This document shows, piece by piece, positions 56,480 to 64,000 of a stretch of DNA of 64,000 bases (position 1 is the stretch's first letter; each line of letters opens with the position of its first letter). The stretch comes from Drechslerella dactyloides (taxonomy: Eukaryota > Ascomycota > Orbiliomycetes > Orbiliales > Orbiliaceae). The position numbers and the translations under genes are program-made. The stretch is taken from contig JAGTWJ010000003.1 in assembly GCA_020064725.1 (NCBI GenBank), positions 3,348,001 to 3,412,000 of the forward strand, given 5' to 3'. The notes under the pieces were generated by a model that did not search any database, was not told where the DNA came from, and was given only the letters and a program-made list of their open reading frames with translations.

Positions 56480-58111
56480 ATGTTCAAACCGGATTTCAAT
56501 ATATCTGTTTCCGGGGCTCCGGAGGGCCGTCGGCATCATGATATCTCATCGGGATTTGAATGGGATGACTGTGATAGCGAGCATATAGTAGAGCTCGACT
56601 ATTACGACAACCGAGCCCCGCTCCTCAACCTTTCAATCGATATACTGGCTATGATTATCGAATATCTTTCGTTTCGCGACATAATTGCCCTCTCACTTAC
56701 TACTAAAGGATTCCGCCATCTCAACCGTCAACTGCCCTCTACCACATCAACGCCTCCGCCATCACCTGGGAACGAAGCGCTCTGTTCCGCGAGGATCCAC
56801 CAGCGATTTCTCCCCCCTCGACCACGAAACTATACCGAGAAGTGCCCGTATTGTCTGCATCCCTTATGTCCGCCGACTTGCTCATCAGCTCTCTTCCTCG
56901 ACACTGCGACTGGGATCTTTTTTCCGGGGTCGCTATATCCACTTCACAAAGCGCACTTCAGGTACACCACCGCACCTTCGAAGCATGAGCCCGCCCTTAC
57001 GGTCGCCGCTCCTCCTAAACGCGGCTCATTTATCGAATCGCAGCGCAATTCTTTTATCCTCTCTCACGGAGCCTATAAACGCAACTCTGCAAATCTAGCG
57101 TCGAAACCGCCGGACTACATGTATTCAACCATCTGGTGCGACCATCATCGCTGCCCCAGAGACTTGTTGACGCAGAAGAAATCTTACGATATTAATGGCA
57201 ACAACGGCGTGGAGAAATTTTTACAAGAATATCATAATGAACAACGGTGGAAGCAGGCAAGGCGAGACCGGGGACCTCGCTACCAACTATGGGCTAGATG
57301 GTTAGTGGGACACAAATCAGAGCCACCGCCACCGCTGCCGAGCCCACCCTCTATATCTGGATCCAGAAAGAGCATCGTTCCCTGGTTTGATAGGGATCGT
57401 GATTCTTCACAGCCCACCCCACCGCCGTCCGCAAGCTCTGGTAGCCATAGGAAAAGTCTTTTCTCGTGGCTTGATAGGTTCAAAGACTTTGATGACCTCG
57501 AGGCCACTAAACAACCTGAGCCAGTATATGAAAGATGCTTTTACGAGAGTTTCTGTTATCATTGTCTAAGACCTGTCAAAGTCCCCCTTGCAAGCAAAGG
57601 GCTGCACAGCAATTGGTCTGGTAGCACGTGCGACTGTATCTCGCCGGGCTTACCAGGTGGGTGCCGTCGATGTGGCGTTACCAGTATCAGGTTTACTTTG
57701 ATCGAAGTATTCGACAAGATATACAAGCAAATACCCGAGGAGGATACTGGTGCCGTTAAGCAACAAAGCTATTGGCTCTTTCTCGCTACTGATTGCGAAA
57801 TAGCCCCTGCCACTGGACCTGGAGCGTCGATAGAACCGCAGCGATTAGTTCCTCGAAACCATATAACTGCCTGGCAGTCGTTGGATATTGTACGCGGCTA
57901 TGACTTGACTCCGCTTCTCGAACCCCCGTCGGTTGGATTGCAAGATCTCCCTTACCCCGTCCTCCGACAGATTGTGGAGTACTTGTGCGATGGGGAGACA
58001 AGGGACCCTCACTTTTGGGCCATGCAGTCGACTTATTGCTTCCCCAAGGCCTGGCGGGGTAGTTTTGGAGATTTTACGGCTATGAATGTCTACGAAGACC
58101 CTGGCAGCTGA
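56480..58111 (+). CDS. F-box protein with Cys/His-rich segments
   Basis: Single exon, 543 aa from ATG 56480; an in-frame GTG 12 nt upstream is not a valid start. A short acidic/aromatic head (GFEWDDCDSEHIVELDYYD) precedes the F-box at about residues 48-85 (APLLNLSIDILAMIIEYLSF, then DIIALSLTTKGFRHLN). Downstream are CPYCLHPLCPPTC and WCDHHRCPRDLL, then FCYHCLRP...CDCISPGLPGGCRRCG. These are two clusters of Cys/His that may bind zinc. A Pro/Ser-rich insert with two similar SxRKSxxxWxDR segments (SRKSIVPWFDRD, HRKSLFSWLDRF) lies around residues 300-345. It is probably an SCF adaptor; target unknown. A second F-box gene lies 1 kb downstream on the same strand. Confidence 0.85.
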   Translation: MFKPDFNISVSGAPEGRRHHDISSGFEWDDCDSEHIVELDYYDNRAPLLNLSIDILAMIIEYLSFRDIIALSLTTKGFRHLNRQLPSTTSTPPPSPGNEALCSARIHQRFLPPRPRNYTEKCPYCLHPLCPPTCSSALFLDTATGIFFPGSLYPLHKAHFRYTTAPSKHEPALTVAAPPKRGSFIESQRNSFILSHGAYKRNSANLASKPPDYMYSTIWCDHHRCPRDLLTQKKSYDINGNNGVEKFLQEYHNEQRWKQARRDRGPRYQLWARWLVGHKSEPPPPLPSPPSISGSRKSIVPWFDRDRDSSQPTPPPSASSGSHRKSLFSWLDRFKDFDDLEATKQPEPVYERCFYESFCYHCLRPVKVPLASKGLHSNWSGSTCDCISPGLPGGCRRCGVTSIRFTLIEVFDKIYKQIPEEDTGAVKQQSYWLFLATDCEIAPATGPGASIEPQRLVPRNHITAWQSLDIVRGYDLTPLLEPPSVGLQDLPYPVLRQIVEYLCDGETRDPHFWAMQSTYCFPKAWRGSFGDFTAMNVYEDPGS

Positions 58112-59151
58112 TCGTTTCCTGCGTTCTCGCCGCATGATACTTTCATCGGCGCTGATGATGGTAGATGGTTGCCGGTGGATCGAAACCTGTATGGAAACTT
58201 GGTGGCCGGGGCTGTGCTGTGATTGAAGTGCAATCGGATATCGGCTGTCGATATCTGACTTATTAATGTCCTATATAATAACGGGGAGAACCACTATAAA
58301 GCCATCAGATTGAAATCGATCGTCGGCGTTAGACCTATCGGGAGAGCCTGGCCGAGTAAATAGCTAGATCGCAAGTTTGCGAGACATATGGACATGATAA
58401 GTCAACCTCCTCTGTCTCTATCTAAGTACGTGAGCCTTCGTCGTCTACAAGCGTCGAATGTTCGCCTAGAGAATATTTTAGGCCTGACTCGTGATAGAAA
58501 TTAGATCTCGGGGTAAACTCACGTAAACTAGAAAGGAGGGCAACATGATTTTGACCTGCTGGGTTTGCCGATGCACTTTATTGGCATGATACTAGAGATT
58601 GCGTCCAGATTAAGAATATATTAATTAGTATTATCGATGGAATCGGAAATCTTTAAAGTAAATCGCATGTGCATGTGCACATGATCATATGAGCACCGTT
58701 ATCCAAATTGATACCGGGGTCTCTTGAGTTAAGTCTATCGGCTTCGCGTTAGGTCAGATTGTAGGAAGATGGGATGGTTCCATTCAGAATGTGGTACCTA
58801 GGCTTTATAGCCGAGCTGCGTTTCATGTATATATATACAAGACTACTTGATATCGCTCGATACCTGGGATTACCCAAGGTCTTCTCGATCACACTAGCTA
58901 CCGACTCTCTCCTTTGATTGGTATATAACGTTATGTGTTGTATCTCTTAGCGGGGTTCGATCGCGCTGTTACCTTGGCGAGCGTGAGGCTGACGGATTAC
59001 AGATGACGGTATATTTAGATCCTGTGGCTATATGGGCAAACTGCATTTCAGAGCCTTTGTCTTCTTCCGACCCGCTGACCTCCAAAGGATTTTATCCAGA
59101 CACTCGCTCAGCAATCGAGTATATTGGATCTCCCGAAGTTACCAGTGATAC
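58112..59151. other. Intergenic region between two F-box genes
   Basis: About 1.04 kb holds the promoter of the second F-box gene; TATATATATAC near 58827 is a candidate. A palindrome-rich stretch (catgtgcatgtgcacatg and neighbours) lies near 58667-58690. No gene is visible. Confidence 0.45.
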
Positions 59152-60683
59152 ATGGCTTCAACAGCCAGATCTGCTATATCTGGTTTCCTTAGACTTCCTA
59201 ACGAAATACATCTTCATGTCTTTAAGAAATGCGGTGCTTTCAAGGATGCCTTGGCACTAAGTGCTACTTGCAAGTATATGCGAGACTGCTGGGGTCGGCA
59301 CCAGAAGGCTATATTATCTCACATAGGAAGGAATTCAATCATCGCATTTGACGATGCTCTAATTGCGGTACGTATCGCACCAATAATAAGATGTGATTAT
59401 CGTGCTCCTGATCTAACATCTCGTAGGTTCGAGCTATCGCGATTGCTGAGAGGCAATATCAAACCATATCATTACGGGCGGCTGGTGCATCTGTTGTCGG
59501 AGCACATCCGCCAGAGTTCATTGAACCATCTCAGCTTGGGCCTGATGAGATTGCCCCAACTGCCGAGAACATTATCCAAGTTTTGGATCTGCAGCACTTG
59601 GTCGACTATATACTCTACCTCGGACACGAAACGAGAGGCCTCCATATATTATGCTTACTAGAAAACCCGCGGTTGCAACCCCGTCGGCCATGCGAGTCCT
59701 CGTCTAGATCCGACGCTTTGCCTGCTGGAGCCGGTTCAGGCGATGAAATGAAGCTTAAGATCTATTCAAGCATGTATCGATACTTCATGGTTTCTGCAGC
59801 TCTAGCCAAGTCCTACTGGGCGCCATTCTTCGCGGACGGCCCAACGGCACCCAGGATACGCGAGATCTTTAGTAGCCGATTGCCATCTAATTCGGACGCA
59901 GCTTTGGACTCAGAATATGACACGTTAAATCGAGTACTGCTCATTGAAGACCTTGCGTACTTTCGGCAATGGGTATGCTATAACAAAAACAACGCCTCCG
60001 AAAACCAACTGCGCCTGGAATTTGGAGCGTTAGCCGATTACTTGGTAGAGAGAGAGTGGGGCAAAGCTGTGCCAGAATCCAGTTCGCAATCCAGGGTAGA
60101 GGAGCCCAAAAAAATTGCTGGGGATCGCGATCTGAAGGAAGCTGGTGCTGTTCAAACAATCATGATGCTCATCAGCTGTCACGAACTATGGTGGTGCACA
60201 GCAGAACGTCAACTTAACAAGTGTGCCGACTTTGCTTACCGTCCGCCGTTGTTGAATCCCAGTATCGAGTATCAGAAAGTCCCGGCAATCTTCTTGGGTA
60301 TACTTTCGGTCATGGATGTGTATATACCTAGGAACTTCCGAGGGTGTACTCAGCAGCCAGCCATCGAATTTGACCCTCGACATGTGGGCTATAGCGTGGA
60401 CGGTGTACCACTGCGACAGGTCCGCCCTCTCCGAATGTTGCAGATCCTCTATCAACGGGACTTCGCGGATAATCCGGACAGGAGCGAGGATCTCCCATTC
60501 GAGCTGGGATTCTTCCAACATGTTTTGCAGCATTACTTCGGATTGAGGGTTATCTTCTCATGGGGCTATACAAACACGCGATATAGCGACTACGTGGGGC
60601 AGGGGGTCGCGTTCTGCGACGCAGACCAGTTTATGAGGGACATCCCAGGCTTCTTGTGCAAGATAGAGGCCGCAGCTGATTGA
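59152..60683 (+). CDS. F-box protein
   Basis: The exons are 59152..59367 and 59427..60683; 1473 nt give 490 aa. F-box at about residues 11-50 (SGFLRLPNEIHLHVFKKC, then DALALSATCKYMRDCW). The rest is predicted helical without clear leucine-rich or WD repeats. It includes MYRYFMVSAALAKSYWAPFF and a C-terminal half with CHELWWCTAERQLNKCADF and LGFFQHVLQHYFGLRVIF. This arrangement occurs in large expanded fungal F-box families whose targets are unknown. The 59-nt intron is phase 0, and its acceptor (CGTAG) restores VRAIAIAERQYQ. The upstream gene is also F-box, but sequence similarity outside the domain is not obvious. Confidence 0.87.
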
Positions 60684-61683
60684 TGGCGCGCAGACAGGCT
60701 TGTAATTAGCATGTTCTATAGGTCTAGTAGTTCAGTACTTTCAAGCACGTGTCAAAAAACTTCGATTTCATACAGCTGCTGCCTTTTCAAAACCAATGGT
60801 TGACAAGGTTTGGCACGGATATCCATGTGTATGGAAAACGTACCTGAGATGGCAACCCTGTGTCCAAAAACAATGTCTGGACCTGGGAGGTACATATATC
60901 GGTTGTTAGCATGGACTGCTTCAAGTATCACTTTCTGGAGGAAGAAAGTATATTAACTTGATGGTGCCAGGCCGGCGGGATGTATACGTAATTGGCAATG
61001 ATATGCAATTTCTGTTACCAGGTTCACGCGAGTTACATTCGCAGCCTAACTCCACACCATGTTCTGGACCTGGAAATAGGCATTGAACTGCGCAGCCTAG
61101 TCGTTACTGAGATGTGAAATCCCGGTTCAACAACGGCGTTATGTTCAGGAGCACGTTGTCGCTCGCAGAGGGTCACGAAATCCTGAATAGGAAGCTGTGT
61201 CAAATCGAGCGAAATTGCGAGTGGTCAAATACTCATATACTGTAAAACTATGATAGCACAATAGCCACCTTCGTTACAGCATTCATCATTATAATATTAG
61301 ACGAAGATGAAATGAACAGACGGACGGATCGGGTAGCGACCTTTATGACAGAACTTATCATTCAGGGACGGTGTGTAGGCCAAGATAAAATAGAGTTAGC
61401 AACTGCCAACTAAGCATATCGCTGCCAATCATAATCAAAAAGGCTGGCACGCTTCTATCCCCACATGTCAAATCAGGAAGGTAATATCCAATCGACTTTC
61501 TAATTTACAGTCGGCTTCCTAAAAGTTGTCTAGTCATCGCATATAACAGATGTCACTCTTGAAATTGCAACAAGGCTTTCCTTCGAGACTGACTCGAGAT
61601 GTCATGTTGACGTTGTGTATATATGGTCGCGTGCCCGCGCGCTCTGAAGGAGTTAGCTCTGCAGTTGGAATTATACTCTACTG
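60684..61683. other. Intergenic, promoter of the glycosidase gene
   Basis: About 1 kb. TATATATG at about 61617 lies about 65 nt before the next ATG. Nothing else is supportable. Confidence 0.45.
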
Positions 61684-64000
61684 ATGCATTCTACTGGCAC
61701 AATGAAGACTCTAACCGTAGCACTAACTACAGGAGCTCTCCTGTTGGGTCCGGTTTATGCAGATATATCTAAGATTGTTCGCGTCGATGTGGCGAGTCAG
61801 CAATTTATAGATGAGCAAGGTCGCTCTAGACATTTTCATGGCACTAATATGGTCAAAAAGTCATTTCCATGGCACGAAGATATATACAACTTTGTACCTG
61901 GTTGGTCGATTGTGGATAAAGATATTCAATTCCTAAAAGATCTCAACGTCAATGTCGTTCGGTTAGGTATGTTTGTACATTATATTTCCTAACGTCTAAA
62001 CCCCGAACAGTTTGTATACGTACCGCTTAAACATTGATTGGTAAAACGTTCACGCTAATGGCTTTGCTGCAGGTGTACACTGGGCTGGGGTGGAACCGAT
62101 CCGAGGAGAATACAACCAGACGTATCTGGATATCACATACGGAATTATTAAAAAGTTGCAGGACAACGGTATCTATACCCTCGTGGACCAGCACCAAGAC
62201 GTTTGGGCTGCCCAACTTTGCGGTCACGGAGCTCCCCTCGTAAGTTTGAAGCCATCCACCGGTGTATGAGTGCAAATCAGTCTCGGAGCAGACGCCGACT
62301 CACTGTTGTATAAGTACAAGTTGGGCTGATGAGTGTTTCGAAAATACAGTGGTTTGTTAAGTCCCATTGGGTGGAACCGGGCCATAGAATGCCGGCACCC
62401 CAGAAGGCCCCGTTCGTGAATCTGGACGCCAATGGTGTGCCTACCAATGAAGAGTGCGGTACGATCGGAGAGAACTGGGCCCTGTCATATCTAAACTATG
62501 CTGTGGGGAATGCCTTTGGACGTCTTTATAACAATTACGACGGCCTCGGTGATGCGTGGGCCGCTTACTGGAAGGTAGTGGCTACCGAGTATGGCCGCCT
62601 GCCTGGAGTCATGGGATATGACTTGATGAATGGTATCGAAATCTATAACTGAATCCCCTCGCATACGAATAATGCTAACCTCACCATAGAACCTTGGGTG
62701 GGTGATCATTGGGCGAACCCGTTGCTCTTAATCCCTGGAGTAGCAGATCATACAACGATGGAGCCCCTTTGGAACAAGGGCAATGACGCAATCCGTACCG
62801 TCGACGATACGACAATTGTGATGTTTGAAGGTTCAACATATGATATTTTAGCTGGATTCAATAATGTACCCGGTGGAGATGGCTCTAAAACAGCACACTC
62901 GTATCATTACTACAAGCCGCCACAATTGATTAGTATCGAAACAACAATTAAAAATCGTATCAAAGACGCTACTCGGCTTAAAACAACTGGTATGTTGACA
63001 GAGTTCGAGCTTTGGGGATCAAGTGACGACGCGATTGCAAATGCACTCGAAACAACTCGACAGGCGGACAGGTGAGCATTTAAGTCCTTTATCTTGCATC
63101 GGCGGAGTGCTTATAGCGAGGCGCATAGGTATTTGCAATCGTGGGCTGCTTGGGCCTACGAGAATGTTATCAATGGCGATACATCGGCGCCGTATCCTCA
63201 CTTGGCGTTAATATATGCACGCACATATGCGGAAGCAACAGCTGGTATTACTAAATCATCGTATTTTGAGGATGTTACTGGAAAATATTGGGTGTCGTGG
63301 ATCGCCAATACTAGGATTACTGCACCTAGTTTAGTCCGGATATCACCGAAACTATACTATCCGGATGGCATCCGCGTTATATCCAACCCCCCTAACGCGG
63401 TTACGTATACCATGGAGAACGAAAACGTTGTGCAGCTGCACTACAACGCTCGTACGCCAAATGGACAAACTATTACCGCTAGCATCCAGCCGCTCTACCC
63501 TACTGGTCCGATCAGTAGCTCAGCATCTCGCAAAAGATGTATCGATGTTTCTGGAGCCACACTTTTGCCGGTAGGTTTACAGCGGTTTTCAGTTATCATA
63601 GTTGATTAAGTCCCGCGGCGCTGGCAAAAAAAAGGCTTGGCCGTTCTCCAGACAAGTGGAAAGAAGCTAACCGCTCTATATATAGAACAATCCGATCATC
63701 CTATACAGCTGTGGTCCAAGCTGGAATCAGGTATGGAAGTTCCAAGACGGTTCCATACAGTTAGCATTCGACAAAGACCACACCGCAAGTAGATATTGTC
63801 TCGATACCCAATCTACAGGCTCCAGCAAAATCTGGAATGTTGTCCTCAATTCCTGCATACCTGGGAAGATTTCACAGCAATGGAATACTACGTCAACGGG
63901 AAACATCGTCAACGCCGAGACGGGATACTGTATGGATATAAACGCATCGGAATATAAGGATGGTTCAAACATACTAGCATATCCGTGTGGAAATCGACAA
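61684..64000 (+). CDS. Secreted GH5 endoglycoceramidase-like glycosidase with ricin-B lectin tail (3' end outside window)
   Basis: The exons are 61684..61966, 62073..62239, 62350..62632, 62690..63071, 63129..63570 and 63686..>64000. The 1872 nt seen encode 624 aa, open at the right edge. There is a signal peptide after the second possible start (MKTLTVALTTGALLLGPVYA, ATG 61702). GH5 features are FHGTNMVKKSFPWH, LNVNVVRLGVHWAGVEP (spliced), YTLVDQHQDVW and the acid/base LMNE245P, whose Glu codon is split by an intron. The likely nucleophile is Glu349 (MLTEFELWG). KSxPWH and DQHQDVWA are as in endoglycoceramidases (GH5_12), which release the oligosaccharide from glycosphingolipids. From about residue 505 a ricin-B-type beta-trefoil begins (RCIDVSG, NQVWKF, RYCLDTQ, SQQWN, GYCMDINA). 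The lectin may target the enzyme to glycans. Confidence 0.9.

Noticed and set aside
58660..58695. Palindrome-rich gcatgtgcatgtgcacatg stretch, considered as a CRISPR-like or protein-binding array
   Set aside because: Only a few alternating purine-pyrimidine units without spacers; simple-sequence DNA in a eukaryotic genome.

Overview
The window is nuclear DNA from a filamentous ascomycete (Pezizomycotina). The genes carry short GT-AG introns, mostly about 50-80 nt. Gene density is loose and there are no operons. The families are typical of these fungi: secreted tyrosinase, DUF4246, MCT-type MFS, F-box proteins, proteinase-K-like S8 protease and GPI-anchored Ser/Thr-rich wall proteins. I cannot place it to class or genus. 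Start codons were checked for a true ATG, and exon chains were accepted only when phase and length closed on a stop codon.

Layout. 0-9.6 kb: a secreted tyrosinase and, after about 5.3 kb without a supportable gene, a large secreted mucin-like cysteine-rich protein. 11.7-19.5 kb: four single genes of uncertain role (a degenerate SDR-like protein, a PD-(D/E)XK-like orphan and two unrecognised intracellular proteins). 21-30 kb: two GPI-type wall proteins flank a flavin monooxygenase and a DUF4246 putative Fe(II) oxygenase. 31.8-33 kb: an F-box protein. 34-42.7 kb: MFS transporter, C2H2 regulator, two divergent SDRs sharing a promoter with a perfect TGACGTCA site, and a membrane-anchored beta-lactamase-fold serine hydrolase. 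This is the one stretch that looks like a functional cluster. 45-54 kb: a 1277-residue TPR protein with a large unrecognised C-terminal region, a 2-oxoglutarate/Fe(II) dioxygenase, a small four- to five-helix membrane protein with an anomalous 3' splice, and a secreted subtilase. 56-64 kb: two same-strand F-box genes and a GH5 endoglycoceramidase-like enzyme with a ricin-B lectin tail that runs off the right edge.

How they may work together. Tyrosinase, subtilase, the GH5-lectin enzyme and the three wall/mucin proteins form a secreted or surface set. The 34-42.7 kb genes have the parts of a small catabolic or secondary-metabolic cluster (uptake/efflux, regulator, redox, hydrolysis), but no polyketide synthase, peptide synthetase or terpene backbone enzyme is visible. 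I see no transposon, CRISPR array or rRNA, and no intact tRNA. Non-coding stretches are annotated as such.
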